64,000 nt of DNA, from NCBI GenBank assembly GCA_012934845.2, contig WNNJ02002694.1:62001-126000 (forward strand), read 5' to 3'. Origin of the DNA: Pomphorhynchus laevis. Taxonomy: Eukaryota > Acanthocephala > Palaeacanthocephala > Echinorhynchida > Pomphorhynchidae. Both the position numbers and the translations under genes were made by a program. Of the stretch, positions 24,501 to 35,459 are shown in pieces. Under the pieces are notes generated by a model, which was not told the origin of the DNA, did not search any database, and saw nothing but the letters and a program-made list of their open reading frames with translations. Position 1 is the first letter of the stretch. Each line of letters starts with the position of its first letter.

Positions 24501-27500
24501 AGTCAACAAATTAATAAAATCATTAAACAAAAATAAATTAATAAAACAAAATTAAAAAGTAATAATAAATTAATAAAATTGAATAAATTAATGAAAAGTA
24601 AAATACAAATAGAAATGTAAACAAGTCAACAAATTAATAGAATTATGAAACAAATAAATTAATATAAAATTAAAAAATATTAATAAATTAATTAAAAGTA
24701 AAATACAAATTGAAATGCAAACAAATAAACAAATTTATATTATAAAAATAAATTAATAAAACAAAATTAAAAAGTAATAATAAATTAATAAAATTGAATA
24801 AATTAATGAAAAGTAAAATACAAATAGAAATGTAAACAAGTCAACAAATTAATAAAATCATTAAACAAAAATAAATTAATATAAAATTAAAAAATATTAA
24901 TAAATTAATTAAAAGTAAAATACAAATTGAAATGCAAACAAATAAACAAATTTATATTATAAAAATAAATTAATAAAACAAAATTAAAAAGTAATAATAA
25001 ATTAATAAAATTGAATAAATTAATGAAAAGTAAAATACAAATAGAAATGTAAACAAGTCAACAAATTAATAGAATTATGAAACAAATAAATTAATATAAA
25101 ATTAAAAAATATTAATAAATTAATTAAAAGTAAAATACAAATTGAAATGCAAACAAATAAACAAATTTATATTATAAAAATAAATTAATAAAAATAAAAT
25201 ATTAAAAAGTAATAATAAATTAATAAAATTGAATAAATTAATGAAAAGTAAAATACAAATAGAAATGTAAACAAGTCAACAAATTAATAAAATCATTAAA
25301 CAAAAATAAATTAATAAAACAAAATTAAAAAGTAATAATAAATTAATAAAATTGAATAAATTAATGAAAAGTAAAATACAAATAGAAATGTAAACAAATC
25401 AACACATTAATAGAATTATGAAACAAATAAATTAATATAAAATTAAAAAATATTAATAAATTAATTAAAAGTAAAATACAAATTGAAATGCAAACAAATA
25501 AACAAATTTATATTATAAAAATAAATTAATAAAACAAAATTAAAAAGTAATAATAAATTAATAAAATTGAATAAATTAATGAAAAGTAAAATACAAATAG
25601 AAATGTAAACAAGTCAACAAATTAATAGAATTATGAAACAAATAAATTAATATAAAATTAAAAAATATTAATAAATTAATTAAAAGTAAAATACAAATTG
25701 AAATGCAAACAAATAAAACAAATTTATATTATAAAAATAAATTAATAAAACAAAATTAAAAAGTAATAATAAATTAATAAAATTGAATAAATTAATGAAA
25801 AGTAAAATACAAATAGAAATGTAAACAAGTCAACAAATTAATAAAATCATTAAACAAAAATAAATTAATAAAACAAAATTAAAAAATATTAATAAATTAA
25901 TTAAAAGTAAAATACAAATTGAAATGCAAACAAATAAACAAATTTATATTATAAAAATAAATTAATAAAACAAAATTAAAAAGTAATAATAAATTAATAA
26001 AATTGAATAAATTAATGAAAAGTAAAATACAAATAGAAATGTAAACAAGTCAACAAATTAATAGAATTATGAAACAAATAAATTAATATAAAATTAAAAA
26101 ATATTAATAAATTAATTAAAAGTAAAATACAAATTGAAATGCAAACAAATAAACAAATTTATATTATAAAAATAAATAAATAAAAATAAAATATTAAAAA
26201 GTAATAATAAATTAATAAAATTGAATAAATTAATGAAAAGTAAAATACAAATAGAAATGTAAACAAGTCAACAAATTAATAAAATCATTAAACAAAAATA
26301 AATTAATAAAACAAAATTAAAAAGTAATAATAAATTAATAAAATTGAATAAATTAATGAAAAGTAAAATACAAATAGAAATGTAAACAAATCAACACATT
26401 AATAGAATTATGAAACAAATAAATTAATATAAAATTAAAAAATATTAATAAATTAATTAAAAGTAAAATACAAATTGAAATGCAAACAAATAAACAAATT
26501 TATATTATAAAAATAAATTAATAAAACAAAATTAAAAAGTAATAATAAATTAATAAAATTGAATAAATTAATGAAAAGTAAAATACAAATAGAAATGTAA
26601 ACAAGTCAACAAATTAATAAAATCATTAAACAAAAATAAATTAATAAAACAAAATTAAAAAGTAATAATAAATTAATAAAATTGAATAAATTAATGAAAA
26701 GTAAAATACAAATAGAAATGTAAACAAGTCAACAAATTAATAAAATCATTAAACAAAAATAAATTAATAAAACAAAATTAAAAAATATTAATAAATTAAT
26801 TAAAAGTAAAATACAAATTGAAATGCAAACAAATAAACAAATTTATATTATAAAAATAAATTAATAAAACAAAATTAAAAAGTAATAATAAATTAATAAA
26901 ATTGAATAAATTAATGAAAAGTAAAATACAAATAGAAATGTAAACAAGTCAACAAATTAATAAAATCATTAAACAAAAATAAATTAATAAAACAAAATTA
27001 AAAAGTAATAATAAATTAATAAAATTGAATAAATTAATGAAAAGTAAAATACAAATAGAAATGTAAACAAATCAACACATTAATAGAATTATGAAACAAA
27101 TAAATTAATATAAAATTAAAAAATATTAATAAATTAATTAAAAGTAAAATACAAATTGAAATGCAAACAAATAAACAAATTTATATTATAAAAATAAATA
27201 AATAAAAATAAAATATTAAAAAGTAATAATAAATTAATAAAATTGAATAAATTAATGAAAAGTAAAATACAAATATAAACGTAAACAAGTCAACAAATTA
27301 ATAAAATCATTAAACAAAAATAAATTAATAAAACAAAATTAAAAAGTAATAATAAATTAAAAAATATTTATAAATTAATTAAAAGTAAAATACAAATTGA
27401 AATGCAAACAAATAAACAAATTTATATTATAAAAATAAATAAATAAAACAAAATTAAAAAGTAATAATAAAAAAATTATATTTGGTATATAGAAATATAA

Positions 27501-30500
27501 ATATTTTATTTGTAATAATTTAATTAATTATATTTTTAGTTTATTAAATATATTTAATGGAAATAATTAAAAATTAAATAATTTATAATTAATGGAAATA
27601 TATTTAAATGATTATAAATTAAATAATTTATAATCAATTATATATTTAAATGTTCACATAATGGAAATTGTAACATTTAAAGTCAAACTTCAACATTAGA
27701 AACGAATAATTTAAATCCACTAAACATATTAAAAAATAAAAAATTTAAAGTATGTAACATTTGATGACAAACATCAATTATAGAAACGATTAATTTAAAT
27801 CCACTAAATAAATAAAAAATATGTAACATTTGAAGCAAAACCTCGGCAATAGAAAAGTATTATTTTTAATTCCATAAAAAGCCTACCTGACGAATAACTC
27901 AAAAAATCAGATTGTGACGCATCCATGCCAACTGACACTGGTGAGCGTATGCAAGCGGATAGTAATTCCTCTTCGTTTCCATATGGAATTCGTGCTAGCG
28001 CATCAAAATTGAATACAGATTTCACGTTTTTGCATCGTTCTTGCTAAAATAACGACTTGATAAAATGTGAATAATCAAATATTAGTTTTGATAGCAGCAT
28101 GATATCATCCTTAATACTGCAAAATCTCAGATTTTGCAGTATGTTTTATTCTCAAAGATCATAACAGTTTGCAATATTTGTCAAAACACTGTCAAAATCT
28201 ATTTGTTCAATAACTTGTCTTAGAATATACACTAATGAATGTTTACCTGTCCAACATAAGGATACGACTGATAACTTCCAATTCCACCATTTCGTATCAA
28301 GTAGACATAACTGTTCTCCATTGTTCCGCCTGCACATCCAAGATTGCCAAAGGAAGTTGAGCAATCTATGATTTGTTGCATACTAAAAGATCTAAAGATT
28401 CCCGTTTGCATGGCTGCTATCGCTTCTACAACTCCCGCCTATTCCAGACAATACACACACTTCAAAGTCATAATTTTGATTTATTAAAATAATTATTGGA
28501 AAAATTTCAACCTTAAAGTAATACGGGTAGATAGAATGGGGAGAGACGTGAAGCCCAAAACATACAATTTTACGATTAAAATATATTGTGAATATATTAT
28601 TAATATATTTATGTCTGTCTTTTATCGTTGATATTTATCGTTGACAATTGCATTCGTGTCGAACTTAACATTTTTCAATTTAGTGAAATAAAATTATAGA
28701 CACGAGTATTAATTTTGATTTTTACGATTTGCAAGCTTTCAATTGTTTGCCCTTTTCAAGCATATGAAAAGTATATGCTCTTATATATTTCATTATATAT
28801 GTATTTATTTTTATTATTGTTTTTATTATTTATATATTTATCTATATATTTCATTTCACTAAAATGAAGCATTGACATTGATCATAAGATGCTGTATAAT
28901 ATGTAATAAACATATTTCAATATATTATTTGCAATACTTAAAACCGTATTGTATTTCTTTGATATACCATTTCAAGTATATTTTGTAATAAATATTTGAT
29001 GCAATAAACTACATTTTTAGTTTTTTTTAAATATATTATATGCATGTATTTTTCTGTATAAATGATGTAATAAAATGTATTTTTAATGTTAACCTCTTGC
29101 TGTAATTTTATGCAATTTCAGTTTTATCTTTTATGTAATTGAAGGAATCGATAAGACTCTGAACTTGGTAACAATCCAAAAGTACCAAGACAAACTCAAT
29201 TTGTGGTACTTATAGATTGCAGAAGAAGCTATCTAAATATTGTAATATATTTTTTGGTGGAAAATTCGAATTATTTCCTGCTTATTTTAAACTAAAATAA
29301 TAAAAATTTTATGAATATATAGGATAAATAATTACTTTATAAAACTAAATAATATTAAAATATTTAAATTAATATTAATTAAAATCAATATTAAATTCAA
29401 GATAAAATGAAATCATAATTTTGGAATATTTATAACATAATCTTCATAATAGTTTGAATTGTAATTAATAAATTGCAAAAAAGAAAAAAATTGTATCTTA
29501 GATTATAAAAATAACTAGAGTATAGAAATCACGTTATATTATTTAAATAAAATATTATGTTTATGATGCGATAAAGAATTTTATCCATAAAACCTACTTA
29601 TGTTATAAATTTTATTATTTCTTTTTAAGTGTGTCGTTTAAAACGCTACATCTCGAGTTCTTTAAAACTATTGATTATCTGGAAAACTGAACGAAATGGG
29701 TGTCATTTCGTTCAGTTTCTTTTTTGTAATTTCCTAATTAAACATTTTCTAATGTCATTTTATAATTTCATAAAAATATTGATTATATTTATTAAAATTA
29801 CAAACTAATTTCCCTCGCAACTTTCTACATTCATTGACTTTTTAAATATGTAATCTTCTCTGAACTAAGATAACTTTGTATAAATTGTTAGTGATCGACA
29901 TATTTAATTATAAATTAATTATTGATTAATTATAAATTTATATTCAATTACATTTTTTATCTGCTTATTTTATTAAAAATTGAAAAAAAAATTGAAAAAA
30001 TTATAAACTTTTGTATAAATTTATTTATAAATATTTATTTAAAACAAATAAAACGTAATCTATTTTCTTTCATTTCTTTAAACAAAATAGTAAAGTCTAA
30101 TTCAAATGATAAAATTGATTTGTATGGTTGAAACATCGTCTACAAAGCAATTTTTGATAAAATAGTATTTAGATAAAGTTTTTGATAAAATGGTAATTAT
30201 TCGTTTGTGATTGTTAATATCTTAAATAACACACAATAAGCCCGTAATCCGTTAAAATTATAATCCGTCGAGAAATATACACAATTTTAACAATGAAAAT
30301 GAATCGAGCAAAATATAAAATAGATTTTTCATACATATTTTAAATATATTTTAATAATAAAAAAATTTTTGTAGTCTTTAATATACTTTAAACACTATTT
30401 GGATTTGATGTTATTTTCATATTTTAAATAAACGATTACTGATCGTTGAATATTTTAATACAATAAAAAGATAAATAATAAATGGTAAAATTTATAAATA

Positions 30501-33500
30501 TATTTAATTAAAGTAATTTAAATTATACAATATTATTAAATTAATCATATTGCGTATTTTTAAGATAAAATAAAAATTGATACAATTCAAAATTAGCAGA
30601 ATGATAAAAAATTGTATATAAAAGTATTTGTATAAAAGCATTTGTACAAGTGAAATTAATAAATGTTTATGAATATAAATTTTGATGATTAATAAAACAA
30701 GTAACCGAATTTTATATTAGAGTAATTTTATATATTAAAGTAAAGCGGAGTAAACCAGCTTCACTTTAATTCTTTATATTAATAAAATAATTAGATTAGC
30801 GATTATTATCTCGAATTATTCAAGAATTTTATTTTATAGACAGAAAAAATTAATTACTATTTTATTAAATTTGATCTTGATATAAACTAAAATACAATAA
30901 GTTTTTTTTATTTTAACCTATCGGAATATATGAGTCTTTTCTGTAATTTAATTATTTAAATTTATTAATTAAAATTTAATACTCTGAATTCTAATGAATG
31001 TGATTAGAATGCCTATATATTTATAAAATATGTCAGATATATAGCCACTTATGTTACGGAAAATAAAAATTCTTCATTATATATAAGTAATTACACTTCT
31101 TAAACTTTCTTTAATCTATTGGAATATATGAGTTGTTTTCTGTACTACTCTCAAATTTAATAATGAACATTATATTTAATTAGGTTAATTAGGTTTAATA
31201 AAAATTTATTGAATTCAAATTTAAACGACGATTTTTGTCATTACTTACACTACAAAATGCATAACATGCTCCACATACACCTTGGTTTAATACTGGTCCA
31301 ACGACATCTTTTTCTCTCCAATCGAGGCTTTGGGGAATTTCACCCATGACTATTTTAGGCGGTGTCTTTAAGAAAGGTTCTACTTGTTTTTCATCAGGCA
31401 GATCACTCTTAAATCCGTATAACTGTTGTGTTTCCCGTGGACTCTGGAAATCATAATATTTATTTAAAAAATTGCAAATTATTTTTATATCAAAATAATT
31501 TGATAACTTACTAAAATCGTTAGTTCATTTAATGATGTTGAATAGGATGCATTCCTTAGTTTCAAAATTACTGCATTTAAAAGGTAGATGTATAGTTTAG
31601 CTAAAAATTGGCGTTTCCTTGAAACTATCGTATCTTCGCCTAGTGTTGCTTCTGTTAACATATATGAGAACATGAAAATAAATATTCTTTAAATACCAAC
31701 TGTATTTATCTAAATATTTTTCGAAAACATAATTTTCCAATAGTGTGGGTAATACGAAACTTGCATTTGACAAATTAAAACCAGCTTCGAATGCAATAGT
31801 AGCTTCATCAACGACTAAGTTTAAATCATCACTCGATTTTTCATCGGTAAAAAATTCTTTATTTTCGGTAGTTGATTTTGTATCGATAGAGACTTTATCT
31901 TCAATTATTGGTTTCACTGCGCATCTAAATATAAAATTAAGTCAAGTTTTTAAAATGTATTAAATAAACAAAATATTTTGTTGACCATACATGAAATTGC
32001 ATAATATTAAATATTATATATTTAATATTAAGCAATATTAAATTTAACACATAATGTGTTAATATTAAATTTAATATTGATTTGACAAATAAACTAGATC
32101 AATTCAAAGCTGGCAGGAGAAATTAATAGAGCTAGTCGCCGCATATTCTGACAAGAATGCATTTGGACACCAGTTCAGTCATTGCTAATGTGTAAGTATA
32201 TTAAACGTTTTTCTGACTAAAAAGCATCATAATGAAATTGGAATTGCAACGCTATTTCCTTGACATAATCGTATCACATATGTTCACTACTTCGAGTTCC
32301 ATAACTCAAAGATTTCAATCAGAAGGGATACCACAAATAGATGTAGCGGGGATATTCACAAGTCCTAATTTCTGTGGTTGAAAAGCTTCAGTAAGTGAAT
32401 GGCGTAGATTATTTTTTGAAAAAGAAAATAAGATAAATGTGCCTGTTCATACCCACATAAATATTATTAAATCTTTTCAACAGTAGTTGAAAAGATTTAG
32501 TAAGCCTGTATGCACTTCCGGTGTTGCCGAGTTCCGTCAACATCACCAGAAGATATTTCATTCTCCTACATTCCTTTCTCATGTGTTCGTTATGGCATTG
32601 TAACCTGGGAGAGAGTAACAGGAGGAACTGACTCACTATTCTGAATGCGTGTGGTGTTACCAATACCATATTTGAATATAAAAAGATATACTTGGTGCAC
32701 ATAGTGATATGAATCAATTAATCATAGATCATGGTTTACTAATGCCATGTATTAACTAATGCTAAGTATTTTATCAAATTATAAAGTAATTATAATTTGT
32801 AGTGTATAACCTGTAGTGATGAGTAGACTAAGGTCGAAACGCCCATTGGAAGGGCTAGGCGTCTGTAAGTGTATTCATGGTTAAACTTCCCGAGAAGTTT
32901 GTATAAAAGCATGCAGGTTTACACTTTCCTGCTCGTGCTAATTTAATTTATTTTATTGAAATTCTTTCTTATGAATATAAAGTCACCAATAGTTTTAAAC
33001 TATAAGAGTATCATTCGATACATTGTGATATGTCATGCAAAATCGTGTAAAGATATAAGATTAACTTTCAACACAGATCACTAACGCGGAGTCAGCAAAA
33101 TGTGATAGTATGGTATCACTGACAATATTTATTGTATCAGACAATTTGGAAAGCCTTAACGATTCATTGAGGTTTACTGGAAGAATTTGACAAACTTCGA
33201 TGGTGCGAGGATTTTTAGGACCTACGTTTGAAATGATTACATACAGTTAAAAATAAAAATAATATTCAACTGCACATAACTTTACAAAATTTCGATCATG
33301 CTATCTGAAAAATAAGTGTATGAAGATAAAGTATAAATAACACAATGGTGATACAATATAAATGATAGTCCAGAATATAATGCCATCTACTCTCGAAGTG
33401 AACTTTTTGAAGAAACGCTAACATTGTGTTAACGCTCAAATGTTTAGCACAGCGATTTCCAAACTGGGCTGCACACCCGGGGGCGAGGTCGATTGACAGG

Positions 33501-34575
33501 CGCGCCATTAAACTTTGATTTGCATATATGTAGGAACAGTTTTGTTAATTGTATGTAATAATACCAATTTTGCTTAGAAATGATGTTATCATTATTTAAA
33601 ACTTGTCAAAATATAATATATGTATATCTTATGTAAAGTATATTTAATGAAAAGTAGGAAGGGAGGCGTGAATAAATTTTTAGGGAAGCATCGTTGCATA
33701 AAATTTGAAAACCACTAGTCTAGTATATTAAGAAACCTGTATTTTAGCAGTTCCTAACTAAAATATTAGATGCTTATTTGATTGTTTGTGTGTAATTCTC
33801 ACTTCATAAATGAATGTAGATTTAAATTCTCGTTTAAATATATATCTGATAGTCTAAACCATCAGAGAAATCTCTGGTCTAGCAAAATAAGAAGCGGCGA
33901 TAAAAGCAACGCTTATAATATTTTATAATCTTCAAATATAATTTTTTGTTGAAAATTAATTACGTATTTAATTCAATTGAATACCACATGTATTTAAATA
34001 GTTGATAATGATCCATTATTGATAAATAATTATCCAGGTGATCAATTTAATGGTATTTTCATAGTAAGCTAAAGAGTCGAGTAAATATATAACTTTTTCA
34101 TGAAACAGAGTTATAATACAAAATGATAAACTAATCGATATAAAATATTTAATTGAATCTTGAATATTTTTAATATTATAATAATTTTTCATATTAATAT
34201 TAAAATATTTTATATTGATATTTTAATTAAAAATGATTAAATAAGTAATTTCTTTATAATTAATGGAGTGTAATAATCATTTGGGCTACTGCTCGAATTA
34301 ATTTACCTTGTAGTTAAATTTAAATATAAATTCGAATTACGTGAAATACATAAATTTTAAATTGTCGTAGTTGAATTCAGTAGTATTAATTAAATATTCA
34401 TTAAATTAAATTGATAAATTAAAATTTTTATTGAAATTCAGCAATTAAATTCATTAATTTAGTTAATTAATCTATTTTCCTCGATATATTTAATAAAATT
34501 ATTCGTTTAACGTTCAAGAAAAACTTACTTTCTTGAGCCAAATAATATACAAATAGCAAACAATGATGTCCACAT
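15571..34575 (-). CDS. Cathepsin-like papain-family (C1A) cysteine protease, 8 exons
   Basis: Eight exons, in order 34575-34529, 31924-31701, 31651-31512, 31443-31249, 28438-28247, 28043-27887, 16787-16670 and 15679-15571, encode about 393 residues. All junctions are GT-AG and phases match throughout. Exon 1 encodes a signal peptide (MWTSLFAICILFG). Exons 2-3 give a long propeptide whose end resembles the I29 inhibitor domain. Exon 4 starts the mature enzyme (IPQSLDWREKDVVGPV) and holds the oxyanion Gln (about residue 191) and catalytic Cys (about 197, CGACYAF). Exon 5 has GNLGCAGG. Exon 7 has the catalytic His in LNHAVLLVGFG (about 333) and Asn in YWLLKN (about 357). Exon 8 gives SWGTSWGEKGYF and ends in TGA. 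The triad is intact, so a secreted or lysosomal protease is expected. Oddities are Tyr in place of the usual Trp after the catalytic Cys, an N-terminal acidic insert of about 70 residues, and an 11.1-kb intron 6. Confidence 0.88.
15880..16080. repeat. Foldback element with hammerhead core, cathepsin intron 7
   Basis: Inverted arms of about 75 bp (outer ends AATAATTATT...GGATCAAAG, mirrored at the other side) surround a central loop. The right arm holds an apparently complete hammerhead core on the plus strand; the left arm holds a decayed one on the minus strand. A left-half copy that includes the same loop lies at 44003-44124. Confidence 0.75.
16003..16034 (+). ncRNA. Hammerhead ribozyme-like motif in foldback
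   Basis: CTGAAGA fits CUGANGA. It is followed by one unpaired T, the 6-bp stem II GCTAAC/GTTAGC with an AAAA loop, GAAA, then TATC as a minimal A-U/U-A stem III with a UC cleavage site. TTTT before the motif can pair with AAAA after it as stem I. Confidence 0.55.
16285..16503 (-). pseudogene. Merlin/IS1016-type transposase N-terminal fragment
   Basis: A 72-codon open frame with a real ATG. The arrangement ...LQWAFDNNIFKASYICEGC, a Lys-rich stretch, then GHVWRCYT resembles the N-terminal zinc ribbon of Merlin (IS1595-like) transposases, where a CxxC pair is followed by a Trp-Arg-Cys block. The second half of the ribbon and the whole DDE domain are missing downstream. It lies in intron 7 of the cathepsin gene, on the same strand. 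It is most likely a transposon relic; a small domesticated gene cannot be excluded. Confidence 0.4.
16788..18210. other. Start of the giant cathepsin intron 6, no gene seen
   Basis: AT-rich DNA between exon 7 and the foldback at 18.2 kb. Apart from short A/T repeats nothing coding or structured was recognised. Confidence 0.6.
18211..18413. repeat. Foldback element with hammerhead-like cores, cathepsin intron 6
   Basis: Inverted arms TTAAGTCAGACGC... and ...GCGTCTGACTTAA enclose two head-to-head units. Right arm, plus strand (18345-18374): CTGACGA, stem II GTCAT/ATGAC with a TGTG loop, GAAA, CGGTA. Left arm, minus strand (18279-18250): CTGATGA, a similar stem, and a degraded GAAA strand. A single unit of the same family lies at about 46990-47135. 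The two core strands and stem II are well formed, but a convincing stem I is not seen. Confidence 0.6.
18345..18374 (+). ncRNA. Hammerhead-like core in foldback
   Basis: CTGACGA (CUGANGA), a perfect 5-bp stem II GTCAT/ATGAC, GAAA, then CGGTA as a minimal stem III and cleavage site. Stem I pairing is poor, so activity is doubtful. Confidence 0.4.
18940..27475. repeat. 8.5-kb AT-rich satellite array inside cathepsin intron 6
   Basis: The array consists of two related submonomers. Type A is about 123 bp (contains GAAATGTAAACAAGTCAAC) and type B is about 97 bp (contains GAAATGCAAACAAATAAAC). They mostly alternate as A-B dimers of about 220 bp, with runs of A alone (for example near 19681-19920). 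The plus strand is extremely A-rich with very little C or G. Copies are highly similar, implying homogenisation. The array lies wholly within one intron of a gene whose flanking exons are in phase. The open frame at 20590-20814 is a by-product. Confidence 0.95.
27476..27886. other. Distal part of cathepsin intron 6
   Basis: AT-rich, containing a diverged direct repeat: a GTAACATTTAAAGTCAAACTTCAAC-like block at about 27670 recurs near 27751 and 27821, just before exon 6. No gene. Confidence 0.5.
28116..28142. repeat. Palindrome in cathepsin intron 5
   Basis: TACTGCAAAATCT / AGATTTTGCAGTA, nearly perfect with a 1-nt centre, inside the 203-nt intron 5. It could form a hairpin in the pre-mRNA between donor and acceptor. 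Confidence 0.6.
28439..31248. other. Cathepsin intron 4, no gene seen
   Basis: 2.8 kb of AT-rich DNA. The one clear structure is a perfect inverted repeat at 29684-29718 (15-bp arms AAACTGAACGAAATG around a 5-nt loop). Short open frames here have no family resemblance. Confidence 0.6.
32810..32945 (+). repeat. Hammerhead-like dispersed repeat, copy 2
   Basis: Diverged copy of 9540-9720, here in cathepsin intron 1. GTGATGAGTAGAC, GGTCGAAACGCC, then ...GGCGTCTGT: the GAAA strand, stem III ACGCC/GGCGT and GUC are intact, but the first core strand reads GUGAUGA. Both copies continue with a related tail (GGTTAA..CTT...GCAGG...TCCTG). Confidence 0.45.
33450..33717. mobile_element. hAT-type MITE, 268 bp
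   Basis: The left end CAGCGATTTCCAAACTGGG and the right end (inverted) TAGTGGTTTTCAAA match the CAGNGNTTCCCAAA termini common in hAT transposons. The flanks GTTTAGCA (33442-33449) and GTCTAGTA (33718-33725) agree at 6 of 8 bases, fitting an aged 8-bp hAT target-site duplication. There is no transposase; the open frame at 33296-33508 is incidental. It lies in cathepsin intron 1. Confidence 0.65.
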
Positions 34576-34829
34576 TGTTCGTGATGATTTGTTCAAAATT
34601 ACTATACTTAAGCTTTCAACAAATTATAAGCAAATTTCAACCAATTATGTAATTCTGAAAAGAATTTGACAGTTCATGCATGAGCTTAGAAATGTTCTAA
34701 CAGGTTATAAGTCAGCATAGCTGCATTCTTAATGCTGCTAGTATAAAATATAATGCTGCTAGTATTATGCTGTCAAAATGAGTGATTTATGCTGTGTAAT
34801 TCATATGTTTAGGTTTGGCATAATACCTT

Positions 34830-35341
34830 GAAATTGATGACTACCTTGAACGCCTTCACAAAATTTTGTATATTGATGAAACTCAAATAATTATAAATAA
34901 AAAAAATAACACATTTGAGAATGTTTGGTCCTTAATTTAACATTAATTTAGTAGAACGTATTATAAATAGTTTACAAATCAAACGTAAATTTCTTCAATA
35001 CGATGACCAGAAAGTTTATTACGATAAAGAAATGTCGTCGTGCAGAATTTCCAGAATTTCTGTAAAAGAAAATATTTTGTACATAATACTATAAATATTT
35101 CATTTTTACTATTAAAAACTTATTTATTTATTAATTTATTATTTTATATTTTTAATATTTAAAATTTCATTTTATAACTTTTTACTATTTAAAATAGTAT
35201 TTATTTTAATACTGTATACTATTTATAAACTATAGAGTGTGCGAGAAAACAGTACTACACTGCCTGAACAGATTAAACTCAAAAATCTACAACGCAGATT
35301 TAACTCACACCGTGTTTGGGCAACAAAGGTTGCGCGAACAG
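34830..35341 (+). CDS. Possible exons of an unrecognised gene
   Basis: Two exon-like blocks follow each other. The first, 34952-35061, has acceptor TTTAG, 36 open codons including FLQYDDQKVYYDKEMSS, and donor GTAAAA. The second, 35236-35341, has acceptor CTATAG and donor GTAAAT, and joins the first in phase as SVRENSTTLPEQ... with LQRRFNSHRVW. An upstream open block near 34835-34935 (YLERLHKILYIDE) may belong too, but its junction is not in phase. It is divergent from the cathepsin start. No family was recognised and no downstream exons were found before the repeats begin. Confidence 0.3.
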
Positions 35342-35459
35342 GTAAATTCTGGATTTTTCAGTATATCGGCGATATAATAGTATAACGATATATTATAATA
35401 TTGTATTATAAAATAAAAATATCATAATATATAACGTAAATGATATCATAACATAATGA

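Noticed and set aside
18940-27475. CRISPR-like array
   Set aside because: Repeats are contiguous with no unique spacers and the region is eukaryotic.
31485-31917. Two overlapping minus-strand open frames as separate genes
   Set aside because: They are exons 2 and 3 of the cathepsin read through a 49-nt intron; the apparent starts are not real ATG starts of a gene.
32409-32717. 102-residue minus-strand open frame
   Set aside because: No family features, no splice context, and it lies in cathepsin intron 1 amid repeats.
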